Shown: piece after piece, positions 47,101 to 58,300 of the stretch
Position numbering within the stretch: the stretch's first letter is position 1
How the letters are laid out: the number at the start of each line of letters is the position of its first letter
From: Dicaeum eximium
Taxonomy: Eukaryota > Chordata > Aves > Passeriformes > Dicaeidae
DNA length: 64,000 nt
Direction: 5' to 3'
NCBI GenBank assembly: GCA_013396995.1
Contig: VWZP01010162.1
Location: 62,001-126,000, forward strand
Made by a program: the position numbers and the translations under genes
The notes under the pieces: generated by a model
Seen by the model: only the letters and a program-made list of their open reading frames with translations
What the model was told of the DNA's origin: nothing
Database searches by the model: none

Positions 47101-49975
47101 TATAATGAATTTCATTGTAATTTTTAAATGTGCAACTCAATAGAGTTTCACATTTCAAAATTATATGAGGATGAGGCTCTAAATGTGCAAAATAGTGGTA
47201 AATGAATGTACTTCAGGTGCAAGAAAATCAAAATGCTGTATATCATAATGCTGGAAGAGACTAAGATTTATCAGGGGAGTTCTGACCTCCTTCCATCTGT
47301 CTGCTTTTGGATAATGTACTTCTCCCTAGTGAGGGAAGCATACAGGACTGCAGCACCCAACTCATACTCAGCACTTAACACCACTACTTTCTTTCTTTCT
47401 TGAACTAAAATCAACAAAATAGGTCAAAGGCAGGAGTGTGCTGAGTAGAGAGCTCTGTTTGCCATATTTATTGTTTTTATCATTCAGCTGAACTTTCTCA
47501 CCAATTTGAAGTTGCTCTCAACTTCAAATGTATTTTTCTTTTCAAATATTTCATATCTATTAGCCTGTTTATCACTGTAGATTGACATACCAACTACGAT
47601 ATATAACTTCAAAAGACAAAGATATATTTGGTTTCACAAAAAAATGTAAGATGAATTATTCTGTTCTGTACATGGCTGTATGATGCATGGAAAAACATTG
47701 ATGTGAACCCTGAAAGCTGCTGCTTGCCTTTTCCCGAAAGCAGATGTAGAAGTCTGTGCAAAAGGCTTCATCAGGTAATCACTTGTAATATGAAAAAAGA
47801 GCCCATAAAATTTTAAATATTCAGCATTTATATAATGTAGTAAAAATCTGATTAAAAGGATTTTCATCTTGGTTAAGAGTCAGACTTCCCTGAGGCCAAT
47901 GTAATTTTTGCCTTTAAAATAAAGACATGGTTTTTTACCTGCTGTGAAATACATCTTCTGAAATGATGAGAAGTAGAGATTTAATGTTCTTTTATAGCTT
48001 CGTTTTTATTCCAGTTACCTGGTTCAAAAAAAGCCCTTTGGAGTAATAAAGTAAGTTTCTAAAAAAAAATTGTTCAAACTAGGCCGAATAACTGAGTGAC
48101 AGCTAGTTTAATTTATACTGCATGAAACAGAATAAAATTCATGGGTCTGTGTTGATAGGCGTACAAGATGAAATTTGTCTAATACGACACATTGAAGGAA
48201 AGAAAATAATCAAAGCATGGAGACATTAGACTGACACCTTTTTTCCCTATTTGATTATTTTACCTTTTAAAATGTCAGGTAATACTTGACTAATCAGGGA
48301 TTACTGACATGGTTATTTTTGTTTATATCAGAAGATGCAAAGGGCACACTTGTGATGCTGCCAGAATTTAAAGTACGAGAGAAGATGTTGCTACGAGCTT
48401 TAAATCGCTACGGTGTAAACCATGAAGGTTGTACCAAAGGATGGCTCAACATTCCTCACTCCTTGCGCATATTCTATGTTCATGCTTATTGCAGTAAAAT
48501 TTGGAATGAAGCCACATCATATAGGCTGAAGACTTATGGCCCAAAAGTAGTCGAGGGTGATCTTGTCTTCTTGGAAGAAAATGATGAAAACATTTCCCTG
48601 AATGACAAGGTGAGTCTTCTTGTAAAGTAGTTCTTGTAGAAAGAAAACAATGACAATAAAAAACCCAAGCAGCTTAATGCACTTGAATATATAAGGAGAC
48701 ATACTCTAATGCCTTTATTTTGGTTCATTCATTAAAATATTTAGTATTCATGACAAAGTTAAAAAATATGATATAGGATTTTTTTTTTTTGTTTCACCAT
48801 AAATAGACCTACGAGCTAGAGATATAATTAGCAGCTTTAATCTGTTTTGGCTGTTCATTTTACTGGTAAACTGATTAATATAAATTAAGCATCTCTTAAG
48901 ATTTTTTCATACCTGAGTTTATTGCCCCTGCAGTAGTCAAATAACATTAATAGTCTGTGCAAGTTTGTGACTACAGTGCATAATTCCTAAAACCAAGCAT
49001 ATGTTTTTACTTTTTAAAAGGTTGGTGTTTTTTTCTTCTTAAATGTCTTGTCAGGTTCATGTAGTCACTGCTTCGGAGGAATCAGCTAACAAATATTCTA
49101 TATACCAAGTAAGTCTGTATGAAAAATTGAATTGTTGATCTTTTTATTTGACTAAAATGTTTTGTTTTAAATAATGTGATTAATTTAACTGGTGCAGTCT
49201 TTTTCCCTACCAGAATGCTCTTTGAAGAACACACATGTGAACTAATTTCCACTCTCATAACAAATTTATTTGGTAGTGGAAATAAGTACATTGTCATTTG
49301 CAGAATGGCAATATTTATCCTGAAGCTGAATACTTCGGGAAAGATTTCAGTCTACTGGGAAAAACTTTAAAAAACCATTGATGTTCTATTTTTTGAAGTT
49401 TTCAGAGTGTAATTGTGAAGTCTTGCATGGCAACTGAATATGTGGCAACTGAATGTCTTTACTGCTGTATACTGCTTTGTTTTAGGAATCCTGGTACATT
49501 TTTTTTCTGCTTTAATGACATTCAATATACCTGCCATGCACAGCTTCATTTTCAGGCCCTAAAACACAAGGTTTAAACACATTTTAAATGATCACATTCA
49601 TTTAAGGGGGAATGGGTGAGCATTACCTCAAATATGTTTTTTTCTTTGAAGGTGGTTCTTCCGATGGTGGGACACAGTATCAAGTATCCCAGTAATAAAG
49701 TTGGACAATGGTACCATGAAAGACTTTCTAAGGATGAGCTGGAGTTGTGCAAATTCAGAGTGTCTCCATTACAGCTAAATATACCTGGATGCTACCGACT
49801 CATTTTGAAAAATGTTCGTAACCTCTCATATTTTTTGGAAAGTAGTGAAAAAGAGATCAAAATAGAGGACAACCATCTGAATGATTTAAAAATCTCTCTT
49901 CATATATCATTTGACCTTGATCCTTCATGTTATGCAACAGTCTGTCTGAGAGAAATAATGAAATGTGATTTTTAA
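40244..49975 (+). CDS. PUS7L: PUS7-like pseudouridine synthase, whole gene span (8 coding exons, 692 aa)
   Basis: A TruD-family enzyme, isomerising uridine to pseudouridine in RNA; the family includes PUS7, and human PUS7L is the close homologue. Exons 40244-41129, 41796-41955, 42934-43129, 45323-45421, 46900-46981, 48332-48609, 49055-49108 and 49652-49975 join to 692 codons (human about 701). The catalytic motif YTGIKDKKAITLQ carries the predicted nucleophile Asp331. The TruD motif NYYGPQRFG is at 420-428, and IWNEATSYRL lies in exon 6. The N-terminal GFRGTIKNSPRDF aligns with human GFHGTIKSSPSDF. Residues 50-110 are Pro/Gly/Arg-rich and disordered-looking, with a basic RREPKKRR (60-67) that could be a nuclear signal. 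The start is the first ATG in the exon and begins about 9 residues later than human. Confidence 0.97.
41796..41955 (+). CDS. PUS7L: PUS7L coding exon 2 (catalytic Asp)
   Basis: Codons 296-348 plus two bases: AFTLQKENLETLEAIG, then SDFSYTGIKDKKAIT with predicted catalytic Asp331 at 41900-41902. Donor GAGAG|GTACTT. Confidence 0.96.
42934..43129 (+). CDS. PUS7L: PUS7L coding exon 3
   Basis: Codons 349-414: YNIRPAYQHLRLGQLKGNHF and DIVVRDLQ. Acceptor TTATTCAG; donor GAG|GTAAGA. Confidence 0.95.
43351..43872 (-). mobile_element. CR1 LINE fragment in PUS7L intron 3 (antisense to gene)
   Basis: Well-preserved CR1 3' region in reverse: the left edge has AGAATCACAAGGTTGGAAGA, then CCAGCCCTAACACCTC, GTGACTCCACCACCTCCCTG, GGCTAAACACCCCCAGCTCC, AGCTGGACACAGCACTGTGT. 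It appears to be among the youngest CR1 copies in the window and is 5'-truncated near 43872. Confidence 0.95.
45323..45421 (+). CDS. PUS7L: PUS7L coding exon 4
   Basis: Codons 415-447: TKGFVNYYGPQRFGQGQIV, holding the TruD NxxGxQRFG motif. Phase 0 at both ends. Confidence 0.97.
46066..46089. repeat. Perfect inverted repeat, 11-bp arms, 2-nt spacer (PUS7L intron 4)
   Basis: AAAAGGATACT at 46066-46076 and AGTATCCTTTT at 46079-46089. Confidence 0.9.
46475..46504 (+). repeat. A-rich run in PUS7L intron 4
   Basis: Two A homopolymers separated by CACC. Confidence 0.9.
46900..46981 (+). CDS. PUS7L: PUS7L coding exon 5
   Basis: Codons 448-474 plus one base: VKAVKLFFTPEDTDDPVNNA. Acceptor TTTTAAG; donor ACTG|GTATGT. 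Too short to stand out as an open frame. Confidence 0.95.
47504..47529. repeat. Perfect 11-bp hairpin in PUS7L intron 5
   Basis: ATTTGAAGTTG, a CTCT loop, then CAACTTCAAAT. Confidence 0.9.
48332..48609 (+). CDS. PUS7L: PUS7L coding exon 6
   Basis: Codons 475-567: LPEFKVREKMLLRALNRYG, then LPH-like IPHSLRIFYVHAYCSKIWNE and YGPKVVEGDLVFLEE. Donor AAG|GTGAGT. Confidence 0.97.
49055..49108 (+). CDS. PUS7L: PUS7L coding exon 7
   Basis: Codons 568-585: VHVVTASEESANKYSIYQ, matching human IHLVTEEEGSANMYAIHQ. Donor CAA|GTAAGT. Confidence 0.94.
49652..49975 (+). CDS. PUS7L: PUS7L coding exon 8 and stop
   Basis: Codons 586-692 and TAA: VVLPMVGHSIKYPSNKVGQW, IPGCYRLILKNVRNLSYFL, and the end CYATVCLREIMKCDF. 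Confidence 0.97.
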   Translation: MVLPMVGHSIKYPSNKVGQWYHERLSKDELELCKFRVSPLQLNIPGCYRLILKNVRNLSYFLESSEKEIKIEDNHLNDLKISLHISFDLDPSCYATVCLREIMKCDF

Positions 49976-50575
49976 GATTCCACTTAACGAAAGATTGCAG
50001 GAATATTGTACAATGTTGCCATTTTACATTTAATGCCAAGAACATAAGGGAGAATTAATAGGTTCAAGTCACGAACAGGAAAAATTTGTAGATTGAGATT
50101 CATACAGATAAGGACAAAAAAACATTACCAAAGTCCTTTGGAACGTTTCAAAATCTTTCCATTGCATTGAATGCATTGGAGTAAAACTGGCAGGTCTAAC
50201 AGAACTTAAAGAAACCAAGGGCAGCCAGCATTGATTTCCTGTTTGCATAGACATTTGGCTTGCAAAGTTAAGTCCTGGAAAAGGATTTGCAGCAAAACAA
50301 ATGTATCTTGTAATTCATAGTATTTTTAAAAAATGTTTTATACTAAATTCTATTCAAGCAATAATGTTACAAGTTTACAGCCTAAGGGTTTCTAACTGAA
50401 AAGTTGTTGTACTGAGGTTTCCTAAATATATTGTTTTTCATTGTGTTCAGGTACTTAGTGTTAAAAGCTAAAAATCCTGAGTCAACAGTGACAAGTTGTC
50501 CATTGCTTTGTCAAACATTTGATGAATGCCCCCAGTTAAATTAAAGCTGATGATTTCAGGATTCAGTAATGCATA
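49976..50575 (+). other. PUS7L: Probable PUS7L 3' UTR
   Basis: AT-rich sequence after the stop, ending near the ATTAAA at 50540. A longer version could use AATAAA at 50647. Confidence 0.5.
50540..50545 (+). terminator. PUS7L: Candidate polyadenylation signal, PUS7L
   Basis: ATTAAA followed about 35 nt later by GCTGGGTGTGCCT. An alternative AATAAA at 50647-50652 has a poorer downstream context. Confidence 0.45.
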
Positions 50576-50999
50576 GCTGGGTGTGCCTATTTCAGTAAAT
50601 TCTTCAAGATCAGGGGAGTACTTGATGTCACTGGAAAAACATTTAAAATAAAACCAAAACCATGTAACATTGTTTACAAGATGCAGACTCTATTCCTGTT
50701 ACTGTCAAGCCTTATGGTAGCACAAAAAAAAAAAAAAAACACTAACCAACTTTGGAAAAAAACTTTTCTATTTTCTTTTTCAGTAAGTAAAAAAAAGGCA
50801 GTTAACTGTGGTAAGATGAGTGGATTTTTGAAAAAGGGTAGAAGAAAAAAAGCATAATTTACCTTGTGTGTTTGTCACTGTAGCACAGTATTTGTGAAAA
50901 CAAGTTAGGACATTGTGGTTTGGATAGGTGGGCAACCAGATGAGTGAAAATGTGATTGGATGATGAGGCACAGAGAGTAGTAGTTAAGGGGTGTGTCAC

Positions 51000-51843
51000 T
51001 CCCTGGAGTGAGTGTCACTGGGGTGTCTTCTGGAGCCCATCCTGCTTTGTGTCTTTGTCAGTTGCCTGGAGGAGTGGATGGAATTCACCTTAGTTGAATC
51101 TGCAGATGACACCAAATGAAGGGAACAAATGGATATTCTGGAGGGTCAGGCTGCTGTTCAGGGCAGCCTAGATATGCTGAAGGAATAGGCCAATGGGAGC
51201 TGTATGTCACTCAACAAGGACAAATGTGAAGGGACCTGTGGGAAGGAAGTACCAGTGCCACAGCCCAGCTCTGCAGGGACCAGGTGAGCAGCTGAACTGG
51301 GGCCCTGTTCAGCTCTGTTCCTTGGCAGCAAGAATGACCAACAGCCTTCTGGAACAGGTTAGCAGGGACACAACCATGGGATCATAGGGAAGGTATTACC
51401 TCCCAATTTTGAGTAGTTGTTTGACCACATTTAACTTCTACATTCAGTTTTGATTCCTAGCACAAGAAAAACATGCAAGAACTGTAACAAGTTCAGCAAA
51501 GAGCCTCTGAGCTGTTAGGGCACTGGAGCCCTTGTCATTTGCAGAGATGCTGAAGGAAATGGGCTTCATCTACTTGTAGAAGACATAGTTTGGGGGGGAA
51601 TCAACAGCAGCTCACCAGTACCTATGAGGAGGTTAGCAAGAAGGTGGAGCCAGGCTCTTCATAGTGTGTGTGGCAGGAGAACAAGAGACAATGAGCCTAA
51701 ATTGAAATGACATATTTACAATGGTTTAAAGGAAGGACTTTTTACCTGTGAGGACAGTCAGGCAATGGACAGGTTCCTCAGAGGCACTGCAGTCTACATC
51801 TGAGGCAGTTTGTAAGACCAAATGGGATAAAGCTCTTAGCAGC
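51000..51843 (+). mobile_element. CR1 LINE fragment, sense, diverged
   Basis: Follows the C-terminal reverse-transcriptase and 3' region of CR1: TGTCTTTGTCAGTTGCCTGG, TCTGCAGATGACACCAAATG, CTCAACAAGGACAAATGTGA. It is interrupted at 51844 by an LTR and seems to resume at about 52262-52310 (CTAGAGACCTCTTCCAGCCT). Many frame breaks; inactive. Confidence 0.8.
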
Positions 51844-52260
51844 TGTCCTGGTTTCAGCTAGGGTAGAGTTAATTTCTTCTCATTAGCTGTTACAGTTCTG
51901 TGTTTTGGATTCAGAATGTGAATGGTGTTGGTAACACTCTGATATTTTGGGTTTTTTGTCAAGTTGACTATCCTGAGTCAAGGACTTTTGTCTTGTCTCA
52001 TGCTCTGCCAGTGATGAGGTACACAAAGGAAACTGGGAGTGAGCACAGCTGGGTCAGGAGACCTCAACTGACCAAAGGGATATTCCACACCATAGAACAT
52101 CATGCCCAGTATATAAACTGGGGAGAGTTACCTGGAAGAGGAGCTGATCTGGGTTTGGGAAGGGAGGTCTGGCATCAAAAAGAGGGTAGTGAGCAATCGC
52201 ATTGAGCATCACATACTTTTCCCCTTTTTATTATCGTTACTATTATCATTGTTTTGTGGA
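51844..52260 (+). mobile_element. Avian endogenous retrovirus LTR, 3'-truncated
   Basis: Begins TGTCCTGGTTTCAGCTAGGG, the start of a common avian LTR, and keeps its later landmarks: GTCAAGGACTTTTGTCTTGT, AAAGGGATATTCCACACC, and GCCCAGTATATAAACTGGGG (core promoter with TATA box). It stops near CATTGTTTTGTGG, short of the usual LTR end. No internal retroviral genes are seen beside it. Exact family is not assigned. Confidence 0.85.
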
Positions 52261-52261
52261 G

Positions 52262-52310
52262 CCAGTTTAACTAGAGGCTAGAGACCTCTTCCAGCCTGCA
52301 TTGCCTGCAG
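52262..52310 (+). mobile_element. Possible 3' remnant of the interrupted CR1
   Basis: AACTAGAGGCTAGAGACCTC followed by TTCCAGCCTGCA resembles the CR1 3' end phrase (GGACTAGATGACC...TTCCAACC). Confidence 0.4.
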
Positions 52311-52311
52311 A

Positions 52312-55300
52312 TGGCAGCATAACTTAAAAGTAGGAAAGTCTACTCATTTACTGAGCAAGAATCAATAATATAAATTGATTTCTCTTCATTGCATCAGTCG
52401 ATAATATGATTGCATCATTTTTCAGATGATGCTAACAGCTCAGTATGATAAATTTCCCAAGCTTGAGAATTATAGGAACAAGAAAAATAGAAACAAAGCT
52501 CGTATAATTTCAATGCATGTATAAAACTGTGCAGCAATGAAGGATCCAGATAATTCTATACCTTAAAAAGAGGATTACTCTGTAAGTCTGTGTCAGTAAT
52601 TCAAAATTTCATCCTTAGATTTTATATGAGGAAATAGACATGCACACGATAGCTACAGAGCCACTGCAGGTGTCTTACAGTGCTTACTCTATTACAGTGC
52701 TTACTCCACACCTGAAGTTTATGATATACAGGCAATTTGATGGAAAAATCCATTTCCCTGCCATGACTCAACTGAGTCAACTTTCTTCTGTCTTTGCTTT
52801 TCAGTATCACCTCTTCTGTCTTCCACCTGCCCTTAAAAATTCCCCCGTTTTGGAGAATTATTTTAACTTAAGTAATATTAGTGCAGCACAATTCAAAAAG
52901 AGTTGTCATGTCAGCACAGGCATTGTACAGTGCTCCAGTGCAGACAGGAAGCTGCATGCAGTTACAATGACCAGAAGAAATAAACTAGCTTTAATAAACT
53001 AAAGTTCTATTTAAAGAGACCCATTGTGGTCATCATTGGTGTGGATGAAAAGAGCCTTGAAAACCGTCTTATCGCATACACAATTTGAATACAGAAGGTA
53101 TTAAAAGTTGAGCATTGATTTGGAAAAACACAAAAGGTCAGATTAAAAGGTTTTTGACTGAAAGGCATGCTATTTCGAAATAAAAGATCAGAAGATGGTG
53201 TTGAAAGAGTTCCCCTATAATCATTTTAGGATCATTTGTCAGTACTTCTATTGAACACTAAAAAACCGTAATCTTCTTAAGCAAATCATTCTTTCAGCAA
53301 CTTTAGGGTGAAAGAGCTAATTATGTGTGCCCATAGGTTAAATTCCTAGGGTAGAAATGTTCTACCAGGGAAGTCAGGTTAGCTGTTAGAGTGTTTATAT
53401 TATAAACATACTTTTTTACTTTATTTTATTTATTTGTAATTAGTTCTCTTAATCCTAGCAGGTATTTTGCAGGGCTGTATACATAAACAGCTGAATTCAG
53501 AGAGTTTTGTATGAGTGCAATACTCAGCTTTATTTATAAGTATATATATACTCAGCTTTATTATAAGTATATTATTATATTTATAAGTATAATTTATAAA
53601 AGCAAAACATCTGCACCCCTGCATTTAGAAAAGAAGATTATCATTATGCACTGATACGAATTTAAGGAAAAGATTCATGTATTAGTCATCCCTCATTTTA
53701 CTAAGCACTTCTACTGCTACCATCCTTTTCTGATAATCCTTAAAGCAGTTCACTAGTACTAATGAAGAGGGGTTCCTGATTTTATTCTTAACAAAAAGGC
53801 TTTTAAGTTCAGTGACCAGTTGATTTTTTTCAGCACAGATGATAGATAATTGGTAATTTGAATGGGAGGAATGCAAATGTTCTTAATCTGTGAAATTCTG
53901 TTATTTTTAATTCCCTACAAATTTGACAACTAATATGATCCTCAATGAGAATATACAAATTTTCAGATCGTTCAGAAGGAGACAGCTTAAAATTACATTC
54001 CTATCATGAAGGCAGTTCAGAAGCCAGGTAGATGTGTGATTATTGGCCCAGCTCACGCATTAAAACTCCATTAACTCCTCTCTTAGTGCCAGCTCCAGCC
54101 AGCTGGTGGTTTGACCTCCTACACCCTGCTGATGAGGACAAACCTTCTTTCCTTTCTCTTGCAGAACTTCTGCCTCTAATAGGTACTCAAGGGAACAAGC
54201 TGAGAAGCTATTAAAACTTTCCTTTCTTTCAGTCTGAGGTAATGTCTTACAGCACATTTGTTCAGATCTAGATTCCTTCTGGAGGAAATAAAACCAGAAG
54301 GTGAGCTCCAGCTGCAGGCCAAGCATATTCATGTAAACATGGAGAAACGGGGATCCAAATGAGAGGTTGGTCATTTGGAGAGTCTCAAATCGTACACATG
54401 GGTATGTTCTGCTGAATGTGTTTCAATGCTCCAATATGTTCATCTGTTTCTGTCACACCAAAAATCTTTCTCATGTAGACATCGTCTGGGAATGTTGTCT
54501 TTGCAAGGAAGGCAGAATCAATGAAGTCAGATGTTCACACCATCTGAAGCTACTTGATTCTGCTTAGCAGAAGTCAGTCTTTTATATTAAAGCTGTTTAA
54601 ATGTATTTTCAGCTTATATAAAAGCGCTTCTTCCTGCTTGGAACAGTGAGGTTTTTAATGACCTTTAGAAATAACTGATTTAAAAATTTGATTCTATCTT
54701 CCAGAATGTTCCTGCACTTAAAAACTTGAAACTACTTCCTTCTGACTTCATTTGGTCATCCTTGGCTCCTACATTTCAATTTGAGGGGTAGTAAGGAGTT
54801 CCTCCCTATCCATCCCCTTGGTATTCAGCTGTATGTATATGAGTACATCTGGGTATGCTTCCCAAATGTATCTCCTAAATTAGGTGCTTAGCACAACTGT
54901 GCAGCTGTGCAGTCTCTGCTAAAAAATGAGGCTATTCTATACTTACAATATTTGTTGTCCTTCTGTTAGCTTTTACTGATTTTTAGTATACCCTTTTGAG
55001 ATGAGTGATCTAGAACTACACGTAGTTAAGGATATATTTTATTTGCTCCTAAAGGTCTGGCAAAACTTGCTAAAAACACATGAAGTTGCTCCTTGGAGCA
55101 ATGGGGACACCTTCCATCCACCCTCAGCACAGGTTGAAATGACTGGAGAAGGCAATACATACCTTCACCCTAACCTGCCAGTGGATACATCAAATGCTGC
55201 ATTAAGCCAAGCACTTTTGGTCAGGATTAGTCCCGACACTCCTTGTGACAGATTCCCCCTTTCTTGCCCATTGTGTTCTGCCTGATGCCTGGGGCTGGGT

Positions 55301-58300
55301 CTGGCCCAGTGCCCTTTGGCCACCCTGCACCTGTCTGGGGCAGTGGGACAGGCTCTGGCCATGGCATGGTGTCCTGAGAGACAAAAGATTTTCTCCTTTA
55401 TAAAACTCGAGTTTCAACATGCATCATTTATGATACACACTGCAACCAGGCCATATAATTAATCCCACTTCCTTTGTAAAGCCACTTTTACACCTTGCAA
55501 ATAATGCTTTTGAGCTAAATGGTTGACAGATTATTAAACTGTGTTACTTAAAAAATCCTGAAAAACTCCAGGGCAGAGTTCACCATCTCACACTGTCCAT
55601 AAGCCCTAAATCTTGGCTAGACACCTGATACAGATAGTACTTATCTCCTACTGGCATATCCAAGGAAAACAGTAGTTTTCTGTTTCACAACATTTTCACA
55701 TAAACACACTCTCAGACATTTTAGTAATGCCTCAAGCAGCCCATCAGTTGCTTATTGTCCCAGAATGATGTATGACATATGTTGCTGTGAATGAACTCTT
55801 TTCTATTTGTTTTTCCCACAGGGAATAAACAATATACTTCATCAAATTATAAAGCTCTCTTAAAGGTTGAGAATCCTCCACGTCTCCTTTACTCAGGGAG
55901 CTTCTCACAGCAAAGCTAGAGAAGTACATCTTGGGATGCATGGAGCAAAAGGAAATTTTCCAGATAAAAAGAAACCTTTGGGCTGGATGCTTTCAGCAAC
56001 TGTTTTAGGAGAAGTGTGAAGGAGAAATGATTTTGGAGGATGGGATGACTGCTATATGAGAAGGGGTTATTGATAAGGTTGATACTCTGTGGAGTGGTGT
56101 TGAGAAGGGCAGGAAAGGAGAGAGAGATGGTCTGAGAAGGAAACAGCACTCATAAAAAGAATGATACTGGGAAATGAATAATACAAGAGGAGAAAGTAAG
56201 AGATAAGAAACTGTATCTGTGTAAATTGTCATCACCCCATTTCACTCAGTATTTCTCAGCATATTTTCAGTGTATCAGTTTAGAGCATGACTTGTACTCA
56301 CCCACTGTTGCATTTTCTTTAAGGAAGGAAACCAGTCAGTTTCTGAAATAGCAGTTCTGTTAAAAGCTGGGTGGAGATCCTTGTTAGCTTGACTGGCAGG
56401 AGCCAGCTGAAACACTTCAGGGAATCTGTAGTGTGGTGGGGTGTGGGCTGTCAAGGAACATGCTGATTAAAGGGCAGTTTAAAATAAAAGACAATCTAAT
56501 GGAGAAAAAGCATGATTTGGGTCTATATCACAGCAAGTGTAGACTCAGTGTGATTATAGTATTCAAACTGGCTCTAAGGTTTTATTTTATGCTCCTTGTT
56601 TTTAAAGGAAGCCAAAGGGTATATTCTGCTATTAATTTATAGGAGCTTTTTAGTATTTTTTAACCAGTAAATAGGAGAAAAACATAATATTAACCTTCCC
56701 CCTTTCTCGCCATGTCATACATTTTTATTTTACTCTTTTTATTTTACCCTGACTTCTAATTTCACCTTTTATTTGAAGCCATTCCTCTCTCTGATGCTGA
56801 GAACCATCCCATGCAGCAAATAACTTGTGCCCCACTAAGCCAGAGGTGTGACCTTTTAATGTTAACCATCCCAGTCAGAGGACCTGCCATGGTCCTTCAG
56901 TGCTCCTCCCTGCCTGTCCCTGCACTGGGGACTGTCATTCAGCTTTGCATAATTGCACTGCCATTTCTTTCCCATCTTGCTGGTACAGAAAGAGCTCTGT
57001 AAAGTAAAACTGCAGGACAGAGGTCCAGTTTCACTCGAGGAACATAGGTTCATAAAGTCACAGCCTTATTTTTTGATTGAGCTCAGCCCTTCAACACTTG
57101 AGAGCTCTCCAGTACAGGCTCAAGAGTGTCAGACAGAGCAAGAAGAGACCTGGTTGTGCCCAGAGCTTGTATTTACCCAACAAAGACCTTAGCAAACAGA
57201 AGAAAAATAAGATTGCAGAAGACTGGTATATTGTCTTTGGCAAAGCAGCTGGCCTACAGCTGATACTTTTTCCTCTGAAGACCTTTTTGATGCTGAATCT
57301 GTTCAGGAACTGTGAAGTGATTTGTTATCTTCAAAGGACAGATTTGTCTTTAGTGCTTTTAAGGCTTAGTTGAGCAAACAGATGAAGTGCTATTCCTAAA
57401 ATGCAGTAAAAAGTGGCACTCTGTTCAGAATCTAAAAAATTCTAATGAAGGGAAAAATGAGAATCAGGTGAATGAGAAAACGATCCTTGAAAACTTCTCC
57501 CTCCTGCTCCATATATTAAAGCAGTGCAGATGTAGAAGGTAAATCCCTTATTGTGTGGTACAACTATGTTTTATGCTGTGATCTCTTAGGCTAACATCAG
57601 AAAATAATTGTAAAAAGACTATATCAAAGGTCTTTGCTTTGTCACATGCAGTGTTTACTTTTTAACATCATTTTCTTCCAATGTTATAATGCTGAGAAAT
57701 GATACATGAAAAGTACCAATTAGCATTTCTACTGTTGGAACTTCATCTGTCACTCGTATTTATTAGCCTCTTTTATGTTCTTCACTGTAATATAGGAGCA
57801 ATTTTCTGTGCCTTACAACACTCCTGTTTTCAGACAGAAATTTGTGCAGGTAGAACAATTCATAATTCAGCTTATTATCAGCATAACTATCCATCTGAGG
57901 TAGAGAACATCACAGGAAATTTGATTCTAGGATTTAAATTGCTTTTAGGCATTAGGAGATTTCCAGCCTGTCATATTTTTAACAACTGAGTGAATAAAAA
58001 AATAGCATATTGTGCTGAGGCTCTTGTTGAAAGACCATCATGTGCCTGTGAAGGAATGTTGAGGTAAAATCAGAGCCAGACAGACAAATTCACAAAAAGT
58101 ATTTGTGTGGGAAGGGCATTGGATTTTACTTGCCACAGAGTCTAACCACAAAGGTTATCAGAGAGACCCATGTAGGCCCAGAGTGCACTGAAACAAGGTG
58201 TTGAGTCAAAAGAACTGCTACTTTCCAGAGATACACATATGGAGGGGAAACTGTGAAAATTGTGTCATATTCCTGGTGTTCTGTGTTTTAAAAGGCACAT

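Noticed and set aside
51900..52205. 101-codon frame
   Set aside because: Lies entirely within the LTR, which is non-coding.
51844..52260. Possible provirus
   Set aside because: Only part of one LTR is visible; no gag, pol or env sequence and no second LTR in the window.
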